Assembly: GCA_963743035.1 (NCBI GenBank)
Contig: CAVUOB010000001.1
Span: 434,001 to 498,000 of the forward strand
Direction: 5' to 3'
DNA: 64,000 nt
Source: PALSA-911 sp963743035
GTDB lineage: Bacteria > Pseudomonadota > Alphaproteobacteria > Acetobacterales > Acetobacteraceae
Numbering within the stretch: the stretch's first letter is position 1; each line of letters begins with the position of its first letter. Shown here one piece after another: positions 46,899 to 56,578 of the stretch. The notes beneath the pieces are model-generated. The model was given only the letters and a program-made list of their open reading frames with translations, was not told where the DNA came from and searched no databases. A program made the position numbers and the translations under genes.

Positions 46899-47234
46899 CA
46901 TGCGGGGCGTGTATCAGCTGCGGCGCGATGAGGCAACCCGAATTCGAATACTGCATTTTACAGGGCCGGTGACCGCGAAGCCCCGGCCTGCCGTGCGGGT
47001 GCAGTGGACGGTGTGCCTGGGATTGCGGTGGCCGATGTGGTCGTGGATGAGGCGGAGGTCGTGACGAGACCGTCCAAAACCAGGGGGATCAGCTGCCTTG
47101 TGGCCGCCCTGGGGTTAGGCCGACAAGGGGATTAGCGGCTGGATCTGGGCATCTGCGCGGGCTCGGCAAAGAGTTCTTGCCCAGCAAGGCATCCTACCAG
47201 CCACGCAGATCATACCGGGTTCCCAACGGCTGTT

Positions 47235-48818
47235 TCAGACACGCCTTACATTCCACATGAAAGCACCCGTGCCTTCGACGATACCAGTCAGGTCCTTCCG
47301 ATATGCCGACCGGATCTGGAATTGTCCCACATTGATGAAAGGCACCATCTCGAAGGCCCGCATTTGTACGGCATCCGCGGCGGCGGCGCGCTCCTCCCCG
47401 CCATTCGCAAGCACCCAGGCCTGGATCAGCTCTTCAATCTTCTCATCGCCGAACCACCCGGCCCATCCGGTTGCGCCCAAACCACGCATCGGAAAGCTCT
47501 CGACCGGCGTGCTGATGATGCTGGACGGCGCCCAGGTGTGGAAGACGGACCACCCACCCTTGTCAACCGGCTCCCGGCTGAGGCGGCGTGATGCCACGGT
47601 CGCCCAATCGGTCGATACCAGCTCCGAATTCATGCCCATCTTCACCAGCAGATCATGGGTGATCTCACCGAACGGTCCGATGGTGGGGACATCCGCAGGG
47701 CTGATGACCACGACCTTTTCCCCGCTGTAGCCGGAGGCCTTCAGTGCGGCCCGTGCCTTCGCCAGATCGCCTGGCATGAACGGCCCGCCGAGTTCCCGAC
47801 CATAGATCGTGCCGCACGGAAGGGCGGCCTTGCAGGCGCGATAGGCTGTGTTGTCATTACCTGTGACGGCGGCCATGTAGTCATGCTGGTTCACACCCAG
47901 CAGCACCGCTCGTCGGACGGCGGGATTGTTGAACGGCGGCTGCAAATGATTGAAGCGCAGAATGCCGTTGAACAAACTGGGATTGGCGTTGCCAATCCGT
48001 ATGTCGGCGTTCCGCCGCAGCAATGGCACCAGATCGGGCTGGACCTGCTCGTACCAGTCCACCTCGCCCGACTGCAACGCCGCCGCCGCGGTTGCGCTGT
48101 CGGGGATGGCCTGCCACTCCACCCGCGCGAAATGCGCGACTTTGCCGCCGGACGTCAGATCTGCCGGTTCCTGGCGCGGCACATAGTCGGGGTTCCGCGC
48201 ATACACCGCCAGGATTCCCGGCACGTATTCCTTGTCAACGAACTTGTAGGGCCCAGAGCCAATTGTTTCCGTGATCTGCTTGTAGGGGTCGGTCTTGGCG
48301 ACATGCTCCGGCATGATGAACGGAATCGAGGCGCTGCCGCGGGCAATAGCCTCCAGGAAGATTGGGGCCGGCCGCGTGAGCGTGATCTTCAAGCTGCGGT
48401 CGTCGGCAACGCCCCAGCTGTCGACGAACTTTGCCGCGGTCTGACCGACCGCCTCACGCGATGACCAGCGGATCAGGCTCTGGATGCAATCCTGAGCACG
48501 CACCGGTTCGCCGTTGTGAAACTTCAGGCCCTCGCGCAGCCGGATCAGGTAGCTCCGGCCGTCGTCGGAGACAGTGTAGCCTTCGGCCATTTGCGGCTTG
48601 ATGCCGCCCTTGTTGTCGATGCCGAATAGCGTATCGTAAACGGCCCAGCCATGGCTGGTCGTCACCAGAGACGTGCTGAAAACCGTATCGAGGACCGTAA
48701 GCGGGGTTACGGGGACCAGGCGCAAGGCGCGGGTGCGTGCGGGCTGGGCGATTGCAAATTTGGTGGACAGGCCTGCGGTCACGCCTGTTGCGCCTTGGAG
48801 AAATGTCCGGCGTTTCAT
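47235..48818 (-). CDS. Family 5 (peptide/nickel/opine-type) ABC substrate-binding protein
   Basis: A 527-residue periplasmic extracytoplasmic binding protein of the DppA/OppA family. MKRRTFLQGATGVTAGLSTKFAIAQ is a Tat-like signal; TVSDDGRSYLIRLREGLKFHNGEPVRAQDCIQSLIRW is the SBP-5 signature; RFNHLQPPFNNPAVRRAVLLGVNQ and the WNVRRV end are typical. Ligand class (peptide, opine, sugar or amide) is not decided. The ATG at 48818 has AGGAAGG upstream; the frame extends to 49001 without support. No permease or ATPase follows. A second, quite similar protein lies at 53439. Confidence 0.85.
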   Translation of the reverse strand: MKRRTFLQGATGVTAGLSTKFAIAQPARTRALRLVPVTPLTVLDTVFSTSLVTTSHGWAVYDTLFGIDNKGGIKPQMAEGYTVSDDGRSYLIRLREGLKFHNGEPVRAQDCIQSLIRWSSREAVGQTAAKFVDSWGVADDRSLKITLTRPAPIFLEAIARGSASIPFIMPEHVAKTDPYKQITETIGSGPYKFVDKEYVPGILAVYARNPDYVPRQEPADLTSGGKVAHFARVEWQAIPDSATAAAALQSGEVDWYEQVQPDLVPLLRRNADIRIGNANPSLFNGILRFNHLQPPFNNPAVRRAVLLGVNQHDYMAAVTGNDNTAYRACKAALPCGTIYGRELGGPFMPGDLAKARAALKASGYSGEKVVVISPADVPTIGPFGEITHDLLVKMGMNSELVSTDWATVASRRLSREPVDKGGWSVFHTWAPSSIISTPVESFPMRGLGATGWAGWFGDEKIEELIQAWVLANGGEERAAAADAVQMRAFEMVPFINVGQFQIRSAYRKDLTGIVEGTGAFMWNVRRV

Positions 48819-49036
48819 GGGCCGTATCCTTCCTGGATCTTTTTGGTCTTGGCGAAAGAATGGACCGATCCGGCGCGGCAGTCGAGTTTGGTGTTTGGTC
48901 GCCCATCGGATCGACTTCGACCAGGACACGCCTGCCACACGGCATTTGGGGAGCGATCCGACCGATGACCCCGGCGAAACCGTCGGACAGGACGCTCTCA
49001 TGAGCGACGCATCCAGCCTCCATGCCCGATCTCGGT

Positions 49037-49160
49037 CATGCGGACGGGCGTTGGCACGCGCCAGCGGCCGGATGTCGCCGGGTCACATTGTCTACGATCG
49101 GCTGCAGGCGGTGTTGATCCCGGCCGAGTGCGACGGCTTCGTGGAGGGCTTGTGCGCCAC
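49037..49160 (+). pseudogene. N-terminal relic of an IS5/IS1182-like transposase
   Basis: The frame reads RMSPGHIVYDRLQAVLIPAE, CDGFVEGLCA. This matches the opening of transposases that begin ...SPGHPFYERLN..L...GFD.FVE..C. Only about 35 residues remain before the sequence meets the end of the monooxygenase gene at 49175. The surrounding 48819-49174 gap otherwise shows nothing. Confidence 0.45.
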
Positions 49161-49174
49161 TCCCGGGGGCGCGG

Positions 49175-50815
49175 TCAGCGGAAGGTGAACTCCTTGTAGC
49201 CACCGTTCGCGACTTCGTCGGTCTTCTTCCGGTAATGGACGCCGTTGCCGTTATAGCCCAGCACGCGGCGCACGCTGCGGCCCTCCACGTTGCGGTTGAC
49301 ACCGGTTTGCCAGGAATCGACCTTGGAGGAGAGCAGGGGCTCCGATGCCTTGATGACCGTCTCCGTCCACTCCGCCACGTGCTCGGGCCGGGTTTCGACC
49401 CGCGTGTATTTGTGGTCCCGCATGAACCGCAGCACGCCCGTTTGCCATTCCACGGTGTGTTCGATCGCTCGTGGGATATTTCCCCGCGCCGTATGCGGGC
49501 CCAGCACCATCATCATATTGGGGAAGTCTTCGGCGAGCATGCCCAGATAGGTGCGCGGGCCATCCGCCCAGACATCCTTCAGCCGCACGCCATTCGGGCC
49601 GCGGATGTCGATGCGGTCGAATGCGCCGGTCACGCCGTCGAAGCCGGTGGCGTAGACCAGTATGTCGAACTCGTGTTCCTTCTCGCTGGTTTTGATGCCG
49701 TTCGGCGTGATGCGCTCGATCGGCGTCTCGTTCACATCCACCAGCAGCACGTTGTCGCGGTTATAGGCTTCGAAATAGCCGCTCTCCAGCGGTACGCGGC
49801 GGCTGCCGAAACCGTGGTCTTTCGGTATAAGCTTGTCGGCGACCTTGGGGTCCTTCACCCGCTGGCGGATCTTCTTTGCGATAAATTCGCTGATCGCGGC
49901 GTTGGCGGTCTCGTCAGTCAGGATGTCGCGGAAATTGCCCATCCAGATGCCGAAGCCCGGCTCCGCGTACAGCTTTTCCCAGAATGCCTCGCGCTCCTCC
50001 GGCGGCACGTCCATCGTCTTGCGCCGGTCGGCCTCATGGATAAACCAGCTCGGCGTCCCGGCGCAGCGGGCGTAGATCTCGTCGTAGCGGGCCTTGATCG
50101 CCTCCATCTCCGCCGTGCTGATCGTGGAATTGTGCAAAGGTGCGGCCCAGTTCGGCCGGCGCTGGAACACGGTCAGTTGCTTCGCCTGCTTGGCGATCTC
50201 CGGAATTGCCTGGATCGCGGTGGCCCCGGTGCCGATGATGCCGACGCGCTTGCCAGTGAAATCCACCGGCGTGTGCGGCCAGCGCGCCGGGTGATAGGCC
50301 GGGCCGTGGAAACTCTCCATGCCGGGAATGTTCGGCAAGGTATGCGCGGAGAGGATGCCGATTGCGGTGAACAGGAAGCGTGCGCTGGCCTGCTCCCCGC
50401 TTTCCAGGGTCACAATCCATTGGTTGGCGGCATCATCCCAGTGCGCAGCTTTGACCGTGCTGCGGAATTGCATGTCCCGGCGCAGATCGAACTTGTCCGC
50501 CACCAGGTTCAGGTATTCCAGCGTATCCGGCTGCGGAGAGAAATGCTCCTTCCAGTCCCATTCCTTCAGCAACTCCTCGGAAAACGAATAGCCGTAGGTC
50601 CAGCTTTCCGAATCGAAGCGGGCACCAGGGTAGCGGTTCCAATACCAGGTGCCACCCACGTTGGTGCCAGCCTCGAACACGCGCGCCGTCATGCCCAGCT
50701 CACGCAGGCGATAGAGCATGAACATGCCGGAAATGCCGGCGCCGATAATGATCGCGTCGAAGTTCGTGGCCTTGGCCGCCTGGGGCCGCTCCGCGACCGC
50801 GTGTGTGACATTCAT
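49175..50815 (-). CDS. Flavin-containing (Baeyer-Villiger-type) monooxygenase
   Basis: A 546-residue class B flavoprotein monooxygenase. FAD-binding GAGISG is at residues 25-30, the NADPH site GTGATA at 195-200, and between them FHGPAYHPARWP at 169-180 fits the Baeyer-Villiger fingerprint FxGxxxHxxxW. The second motif YATGFDG follows near residue 385. Such enzymes insert oxygen into ketones to give esters or lactones, as in cyclohexanone, acetone and steroid monooxygenases. The exact ketone is unknown. The ATG at 50815 starts the conserved sequence. It belongs to the minus-strand group with the formamidase-like gene, two binding proteins and an aminotransferase. Confidence 0.88.
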   Translation of the reverse strand: MNVTHAVAERPQAAKATNFDAIIIGAGISGMFMLYRLRELGMTARVFEAGTNVGGTWYWNRYPGARFDSESWTYGYSFSEELLKEWDWKEHFSPQPDTLEYLNLVADKFDLRRDMQFRSTVKAAHWDDAANQWIVTLESGEQASARFLFTAIGILSAHTLPNIPGMESFHGPAYHPARWPHTPVDFTGKRVGIIGTGATAIQAIPEIAKQAKQLTVFQRRPNWAAPLHNSTISTAEMEAIKARYDEIYARCAGTPSWFIHEADRRKTMDVPPEEREAFWEKLYAEPGFGIWMGNFRDILTDETANAAISEFIAKKIRQRVKDPKVADKLIPKDHGFGSRRVPLESGYFEAYNRDNVLLVDVNETPIERITPNGIKTSEKEHEFDILVYATGFDGVTGAFDRIDIRGPNGVRLKDVWADGPRTYLGMLAEDFPNMMMVLGPHTARGNIPRAIEHTVEWQTGVLRFMRDHKYTRVETRPEHVAEWTETVIKASEPLLSSKVDSWQTGVNRNVEGRSVRRVLGYNGNGVHYRKKTDEVANGGYKEFTFR

Positions 50816-51166
50816 GTCGTCTTCCCCGCTCCAATTTCACCGGCCCGGGGCAAACGCACGGGTCGGCTAACCTACTGACGGGTATTTCACGCGCTTTTTG
50901 CCGCGATCGCAATCCGTCTCGGCGGCTTTGTGTTTGTCCCTACCGAAAATCTCATCCTGACTGACGCAGAGCCGTCGAGCGGCCAGGCTCCTGCGCATGC
51001 CGGATGTCCTGGGGCTCCTGGCCGACGGCAGCCCGAATGGCGGCGGCGTCATCCGAAAAGCGGAGAATGAGCGGCTACCAGGCCCACGATTGGCGCGCCA
51101 ACCGGGCCACGACCCCGAGCGACAGGGATCGCGTCGGTTGTCGTCAGGGGCGGGGAGGGCCGGCGA
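50816..51166. other. Intergenic region with no supported gene
   Basis: About 350 bases between the monooxygenase start and the formamidase-like stop. Open frames in it lack features. It likely holds the promoter for the monooxygenase gene. Confidence 0.4.
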
Positions 51167-53425
51167 TCAGTCCCCGGCTGCTGGCTGCGGTGGTGGAAAC
51201 GGCGTGGGATCGGCGAAGCGACGCACCACGTTGGTGATCAGCGTGGCCGCCACATTGCCATAGCCGTCGATCGGCAGGGCGCCGATGAAGTTCATTGACC
51301 CGACCGAGAAGACCGCGCCGCCGTTCGGCGTTTCGAAGAAGGTCAGGTCCGAGCGGATGATGTCCTCGCGCTTGCCCGGCCAGGTATGGTCGCGACGCTC
51401 CTCGTTGACGGGCTGATAGCTCGGCTCTTCGAGCACGGCGCGGCCAACGATGATCGCATGCGGCGGCGTGCCGAGCCGGGTGTCGGCACGATCCAGCTCG
51501 TGCCCGGCGGCGCCGCCGCCCATCAGCCCGCGCTCGCCCAGCAGGCCGCCGGGCCGGGAGCGTTCCTCCATCCCGTTCCGCATGAAAGCAACGCGCGGAT
51601 CCAGGATGCCGTCCAGGAATGTGTAAGGGAAACCCATATACTCGCCCTGGGTGCTGAACCCCACGCCAACCAGGGCCTGCGGGGGACGGCCCAGCCTGCG
51701 CCACAGGCCGCCATAGGAGCCGTCATGCGCGTGGTAGCTTTCGCCCGGCAGGGTTTCCCACAGGCGGATGCCACCTTCGGCGCGGCGCAGCTCGAAACTC
51801 CACGGCCCGTCCCCGTGCGGCACCACCTTCCAGTAGAACCCGTTGCCGCCGAGATACATGAAGCGGCCGCCCTGGCCGATATAGGCGGTGAGCGCGTCCA
51901 TCGTTTCCGCGGAATGGTATTCCGGGTGTTGCCCGGTCAGCACCACCGTATATTTGGACAGCAACGCCGCGCCTTCCGCATGGACGTCGTGGTCCGTGAT
52001 GATTTCGAACGGAATGTCTTTGCGGGTCAGCAGATCGGTGATGTAGCTGTCGGCCGAGACCCAGTACAGGCCGGAACCGCCTTCGCTTGGGTCGACCAGA
52101 TGGATCTGGTTCACCCGCTTGTCGATCAGCGGCCGCCGCATCGTGGACATCACCACGCCGCTGCCGTCCGAGTGCAAATTGTACGGACTGACCCCGTATT
52201 CCGGGTGCCCGTCCGGCGCCTGGGCCAGGGCGCCCCAGGCCAGCGAGCGGTCGGTGATCAGGGCCTGCCGTCCGGCCTTCTGGAACTGGCTGTACACCGT
52301 ATAGCTGAAGGTGGGCGCGAGGAAGGCGACCTTCGCCTGCGATCCCGGCACCTTCGCGCGGATGTAGAAGACGATGTTGTCGCGCGCGCCGTCCTTCTCC
52401 AGATGCAGAGCATAGACGCCGCTGGTCCAGTCCTCGGGCACGACGAAGCTCAAGGACGGGCGCCACCCGGCGTCGCCGATATCGTCGTCGTGGAAATGGA
52501 TCGCGCCGTACTGCGCCGGATCCTCGGTCCAGCGGTGTACGTCGCCGCGCCAGTTCGATCCGGTCATCGCCCGCGTCGGCAGATTGACCAGCCTGCCGTG
52601 CAGCCCGGCCGGCCCGGCATCCTCCACCACATCCGTCTGCATGGCGCGGGAAAAATCCCAGGCGGCAATCGGTGCGGCCCCCACGACGGCGACGCCGCTG
52701 CGCTGGGCGGCGAGCAGGTCGGCCAGGGCAGGGGCCCCGGACAGGATGCGCGGACGCTCGATCTTGCCGTTGTAGCGCGCGACCGGGGCGGCGCTTCGGT
52801 CCGCGGCGATGGCGGCCGCGCCCGAGCCCGCCAGCCCTCCGGTGATGCCCCCCGCCGGCCCGCCGGCAACGGTGGTGTCGCACGCGGCCGCCTCGTCGAG
52901 GTCCAGGCGCGGGGCGTGCGGGGCCTGGCCCAGCAGCAATCGGCCGCTTGCGGGGTCGAGCACGCAGGCGATGTCGTGCCAGGCGCGCTCCGTCAGCCGC
53001 GTGCCGGTGCGGAGTTCCCGTGTGCCCATTGCGGTGGCGAGGCGGCAGAACGCGCCGTCCGGTCCGATCCCAAGGGTCAGCGATCCCGCCGTCCCGGCCC
53101 AGGAGAGCACCGCCTGTTCCCCCGCGCCGATCCGCGTCGGCCAGATCGTGGCGGCGAAGGCGATCCCGCCCGGCGGCAGGTCGATCCCGGGGATATCGGC
53201 CCAGGAGCCAAGATGGATGTCCTGCTGCTCGCCCACGTGCTCCCCTTCCAGCGCCGAGGTCACCGGTACCTCGCGGTAGCCGGGACCGGCCGGGTTGGGA
53301 TCGCCGCAGATCACGCGCGCCACGCGGGCGCGGTAACGCCCGCCACCCCGCACACCGATCATGAAGTTGAGTGTTTCGCCGGGGCGGGCGCTCCAGCGGT
53401 CGACATAGCCGGTGATGGGAAGCAT
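51167..53425 (-). CDS. N,N-dimethylformamidase large-subunit family protein
   Basis: A 752-residue protein of the DMFase beta-subunit family. The N-terminal 80 residues (MLPITGYVDRWSARPGETLNFMIGV) form a beta domain. A laminin-G-like section follows (LTLGIGPDGAFCRLATAMG, ARYNGKIERPRIL). The large C-terminal part holds KVAFLAPTFSYTVYSQFQ, SADSYITDLLTRKDIPFEIITDHDVH and TGQHPEYHSAETMDALTAYIG. The family uses a mononuclear iron centre with Tyr, His and Glu ligands; the His-Pro-Glu in GQHPEYHS fits the His/Glu part. It would hydrolyse an amide such as a formamide. No small (alpha) subunit gene is nearby, so it is either a standalone relative or uses one encoded elsewhere. The ATG at 53425 is the conserved start. 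Confidence 0.8.
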   Translation of the reverse strand: MLPITGYVDRWSARPGETLNFMIGVRGGGRYRARVARVICGDPNPAGPGYREVPVTSALEGEHVGEQQDIHLGSWADIPGIDLPPGGIAFAATIWPTRIGAGEQAVLSWAGTAGSLTLGIGPDGAFCRLATAMGTRELRTGTRLTERAWHDIACVLDPASGRLLLGQAPHAPRLDLDEAAACDTTVAGGPAGGITGGLAGSGAAAIAADRSAAPVARYNGKIERPRILSGAPALADLLAAQRSGVAVVGAAPIAAWDFSRAMQTDVVEDAGPAGLHGRLVNLPTRAMTGSNWRGDVHRWTEDPAQYGAIHFHDDDIGDAGWRPSLSFVVPEDWTSGVYALHLEKDGARDNIVFYIRAKVPGSQAKVAFLAPTFSYTVYSQFQKAGRQALITDRSLAWGALAQAPDGHPEYGVSPYNLHSDGSGVVMSTMRRPLIDKRVNQIHLVDPSEGGSGLYWVSADSYITDLLTRKDIPFEIITDHDVHAEGAALLSKYTVVLTGQHPEYHSAETMDALTAYIGQGGRFMYLGGNGFYWKVVPHGDGPWSFELRRAEGGIRLWETLPGESYHAHDGSYGGLWRRLGRPPQALVGVGFSTQGEYMGFPYTFLDGILDPRVAFMRNGMEERSRPGGLLGERGLMGGGAAGHELDRADTRLGTPPHAIIVGRAVLEEPSYQPVNEERRDHTWPGKREDIIRSDLTFFETPNGGAVFSVGSMNFIGALPIDGYGNVAATLITNVVRRFADPTPFPPPQPAAGD

Positions 53426-53438
53426 GCGGGTCCTTGCT

Positions 53439-55058
53439 TCAGGCGCGGCGAACGTTCCAGAACAGCGGCAGACCCTTCAGGACGCCGGTAAACTCCTTTC
53501 TGTACGCGGTCGGCTGATAGAACAAGCCGAGCGGCACATAGGGCGCGTCGATGAAAGCCTGGCGCTGGGCCTCGATTCCGATCGCCTTCCGCGCCGCCGC
53601 ATCGGGAGCGTCGAACCAGGCGTTGCGCAGTTTTTCCAGTTCCGGGCTGGTGGACCAGCCGAACGTCGCCTTGTCGCCGCTGCCGCGCAGAAAATTATGT
53701 GCCGAGGGATCGAGCTGCGTCACCCCGGCCGAGTAGGTGCAGAACGCGTTGTAGCCGCCCTTTTCCGGCGTTTCGCGATTGCCCATGCGGCGCAGCATGC
53801 TGCCCCAGTCCATCACCTGGTAGTCCAGGTTCATGTCCAGCTTGCGGAACATGTCGGCCGCGACCTCGCTCATCGCGTTGATCGCCGGGAAGTCGGAAGG
53901 CGCCATCAGCAGCACTTTCTCGCCTTTGTATCCCGCGGCCTTCAGCGCCTTCTTCGAGTCCTCGATGCTGGTCGTGCCGGCCAGCGCCGCCATGCCCTCG
54001 TCATTGGCCATGACGCCGCCGGGTGCGAAGAAACCTATGCCGGACTTCCACAGGCTCTGATCCTCGCCGGCCACCGCGCCCATGAAGTCGCGTTGCCGTA
54101 CCGCCCCCAGCACGGCGCGCCGGATCGCCGGATTGTCGAACGGCGGCTGCGTGTGGTTGAAGCGCAGCACGCCGATATTGCCGTACGGGTCCAGCACCTC
54201 CACCGTCAGGCGCGGGTTGCGCTTCAGCGTCGGCAACAGGTCGGCGATCGGCTGGTCCCACCAATCCACCTCGCCCTGCTGCAGTGCGGCCGCGGCGGTC
54301 GAGGCGTCGGGGATCACCCGCCATTCAACCCGGTCCATATAGGCGATCTTCGGACCGGCCAGCAGGCTCGGCGTGCCCTCCGGCCGCGGCACATAGCCGG
54401 CGAATTTCTCGTAGACGAGCAGGGCGCCCGGCACGTGCTGGTCGGCGCGAAAACGGAATGGGCCGCTGCCCACGATTTCCTTCACCGGCATCGCGCTGTC
54501 GGTGATGGCCAGCCGTTCCGGCATGATGAAGGCGACGATCGCGCCCACCTTGCCCAGCGCCTGCGGCAGCAGCGGAAAGGGACGCTTCAGCTGCCAGCGG
54601 ATCGTCCGGTCGTCGGGGGCGGACAGCTCGTCCACGGCCAGCATCAGCGAATTGCCGAACGCGTCCCGGCTCGCCCATCGCTTCAGGCTCGCCACCACGT
54701 CGCGGCCGCGCACCGGCTCACCGTCGTGGAATTTCAGCCCGTCGCGCAGGGTCATGGTCACCAGCTTGCCGTCATTCTCCACGGTATGCCCCGCCACCAT
54801 CTGGGGCTGGATTTTGCCCTCCAGATCGATGCCGTACAGCGTGTCGAAAAGCAGGAAGCCATGGTTGCGGTTCACCAGGCCGGTGGTGATGATCGGGTCC
54901 AGGATCGCCGCATCCGCCTGCGGCACGAAGCGCAGCGTGCTGGCCGCAACGGCCTGGGTCCGCCCGATCCGCGGCGCAGCGAGCAACCCGGTGGCCGCGC
55001 CCAACCCCGCGCTCAACCCGGCGCCCAGCGTGGAACGAAGCATATCACGACGAAGCAT
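53439..55058 (-). CDS. Family 5 ABC substrate-binding protein
   Basis: A 539-residue periplasmic binding protein of the OppA/DppA family, clearly paralogous to that at 47235. It has an N-terminal signal (RRDMLRSTLGAGLSAGLGAATGLLAAPRIGRTQA), then LVTMTLRDGLKFHDGEPVRGRDVVASLKRW and RFNHTQPPFDNPAIRRAVL, and the same WNVRRA ending. The ATG at 55058 lies six bases after AGGAG; the ATG two codons before it would leave no spacing, and the frame opens at 55190. It sits 13 bases after the formamidase-like gene, with the aminotransferase on the other side, so one transcription unit is likely. Ligand unknown. Confidence 0.87.
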   Translation of the reverse strand: MLRRDMLRSTLGAGLSAGLGAATGLLAAPRIGRTQAVAASTLRFVPQADAAILDPIITTGLVNRNHGFLLFDTLYGIDLEGKIQPQMVAGHTVENDGKLVTMTLRDGLKFHDGEPVRGRDVVASLKRWASRDAFGNSLMLAVDELSAPDDRTIRWQLKRPFPLLPQALGKVGAIVAFIMPERLAITDSAMPVKEIVGSGPFRFRADQHVPGALLVYEKFAGYVPRPEGTPSLLAGPKIAYMDRVEWRVIPDASTAAAALQQGEVDWWDQPIADLLPTLKRNPRLTVEVLDPYGNIGVLRFNHTQPPFDNPAIRRAVLGAVRQRDFMGAVAGEDQSLWKSGIGFFAPGGVMANDEGMAALAGTTSIEDSKKALKAAGYKGEKVLLMAPSDFPAINAMSEVAADMFRKLDMNLDYQVMDWGSMLRRMGNRETPEKGGYNAFCTYSAGVTQLDPSAHNFLRGSGDKATFGWSTSPELEKLRNAWFDAPDAAARKAIGIEAQRQAFIDAPYVPLGLFYQPTAYRKEFTGVLKGLPLFWNVRRA

Positions 55059-55095
55059 GGGCATCTCCTGGATGAGGGCAGAGAAAGGCGGTCGG

Positions 55096-56487
55096 CTATT
55101 CCGCAGCGGCGCGATGGCCCAGCCCGGCCTCGACGCCGCGCAACGTGCGGGCGAACAGGTCGAGCGCCTCGTCCACGCCCGCTTCGTCAATGATCAATGG
55201 CGGGCAGAACCCGATCGTGTCGCCCATGGCGCGGATGATCAGGCCGTTGGCGATCGCCTGGGCGTCAAAGGCGGCGCCGACCGTCATCGCGGGATCGAAG
55301 GCGGTCCTTGTCGCGGGCTCGGCCACCAACTCGACCGCGACCATCAGGCCTTCACCGCGCACCTGGCCGACGATGCCAGACTCCGCGGCAATCGCCTGCA
55401 GCCCCGCTTTCAGCCGCGCGCCCATGCGGCGGACATGCGGGACGACGTCCATTTCCTCGTAGATGCGCAATGTCTCCAGCGCGATCGCCACGCCGACGGG
55501 ATGGCCGGAATTGGTGAAGCCATGGCCGAACAACTCGCCACCCTCGTTCATGCGGGTCAGCGCGTCGCGCACCGGCCGGCCCAGCAGCACGGCCGAGATC
55601 GGGAAGTAGGAACTGGATATGCCCTTGGCCATCGCCATCATATCGGGCGTCATGCCCACGGTCTGGCTGCCCCACCAGTTGCCGGTGCGCCCGAAGCCGC
55701 ATACCACCTCGTCCGCCAGCACCAGGATGTCGTGCCGGCGCAGTACCGCCTCGATCTTGGCGAAATAACCGGCGGGCGGCACGATGACGCCGCCCCCGGC
55801 ATTGATCGGCTCGGCGATGAAGGCGGCGATACTGTCCGCGCCCTCGTCCTCGATCATCCGCTCCAGTTCCGCGGCCAGCCGGGTCGTGAACCCGTCCTCG
55901 GTCTCGCCGGGCAGCATGCCGTGATAGGCATCGGGGCACAGCGTGTGCAGGAAGCCCGGCAAGGGCAGGCCGAACTCCCGATGCATGCGCGGCAGGCCGC
56001 ACATGGAGGCGGCGACGATGGTGGAGCCATGGAAGCCGCGATCGCGGGAAATGATCTTGCGCTTGCCGGGCTTGCCGCGCGCCGCGTGATATACCCAGGC
56101 GAGCTTGACCATGGTCTCGGTCGCTTCGGAGCCGGAGGTGGCGAAATAGGCCTGCGCGTCCGGGATCGGCGACAGGGCAACCAGGCGCTCGGCCAGGTCG
56201 ATCGTGGCATCCGGGGTCTTGTGGTTGAAGGTGTGGTAGAAGCCGAACTTGTCATAGGCTTTCGCAGCGGCCGCCTTCAGCCGTGCGTCGGAAAAGCCGA
56301 GCGACGTACACCACAGCCCTGCCATCGCCTCCAGATAACGCTTGCCGTTGGCGTCGAAGACGTAGATGCCCTCGCCGCGTGTCATGATCAGTGGCCCGCG
56401 TTTTGCATGCAGGGTGGGATTGGTCTGTGAGTGCAGGTGGAACAGAACGTCCCGCGCTTCCATCGAATTCGGCTTCGGTTGCGACAC
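55096..56487 (-). CDS. Class III PLP-dependent aminotransferase
   Basis: A 463-residue fold-type I omega-aminotransferase family member (beta-alanine/pyruvate, GABA or similar). YHTFNHKTPDATIDLAERLVAL, FATSGSEATETMVKLAW and HGSTIVAASMCGLP are substrate- and PLP-binding segments; VLADEVVCGFGRTGNWWG holds the PLP Asp; MAMAKGISSSYFPISAV holds the Schiff-base Lys. It converts an amine to a carbonyl using a keto acid. The most likely start is GTG at 56487 after AGGAG; the ATG at 56463 is an alternative. It is the first gene of the leftward group and divergent from a FadR-type regulator, with 17-bp repeats in between. The substrate is not fixed. Confidence 0.85.
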   Translation of the reverse strand: MSQPKPNSMEARDVLFHLHSQTNPTLHAKRGPLIMTRGEGIYVFDANGKRYLEAMAGLWCTSLGFSDARLKAAAAKAYDKFGFYHTFNHKTPDATIDLAERLVALSPIPDAQAYFATSGSEATETMVKLAWVYHAARGKPGKRKIISRDRGFHGSTIVAASMCGLPRMHREFGLPLPGFLHTLCPDAYHGMLPGETEDGFTTRLAAELERMIEDEGADSIAAFIAEPINAGGGVIVPPAGYFAKIEAVLRRHDILVLADEVVCGFGRTGNWWGSQTVGMTPDMMAMAKGISSSYFPISAVLLGRPVRDALTRMNEGGELFGHGFTNSGHPVGVAIALETLRIYEEMDVVPHVRRMGARLKAGLQAIAAESGIVGQVRGEGLMVAVELVAEPATRTAFDPAMTVGAAFDAQAIANGLIIRAMGDTIGFCPPLIIDEAGVDEALDLFARTLRGVEAGLGHRAAAE

Positions 56488-56503
56488 GCGATGGGCACTC
56501 CTG

Positions 56504-56554
56504 TTCACAGGGCAAACGGCTTCACAGGCCAAACGGCTTCACAGGGCAAACGGC
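56504..56554 (+). repeat. Three tandem 17-bp repeats upstream of the aminotransferase
   Basis: TTCACAGGGCAAACGGC at 56504-56520, the same with one change (GGCC for GGGC) at 56521-56537, and the exact unit again at 56538-56554. A looser partial copy follows. The array lies 17 to 67 bases upstream of the GTG start, where RNA polymerase and regulators bind. Three units of fixed period suggest cooperative protein binding, but slippage cannot be excluded. Confidence 0.8.
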
Positions 56555-56578
56555 CACTACCTGGCCGAACGGCAGAAT

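Noticed and set aside
56504..56554. CRISPR-like or plasmid-iteron array
   Set aside because: Only three 17-bp units without spacers; no cas, rep or partition genes nearby. A promoter-region repeat is the simpler reading.
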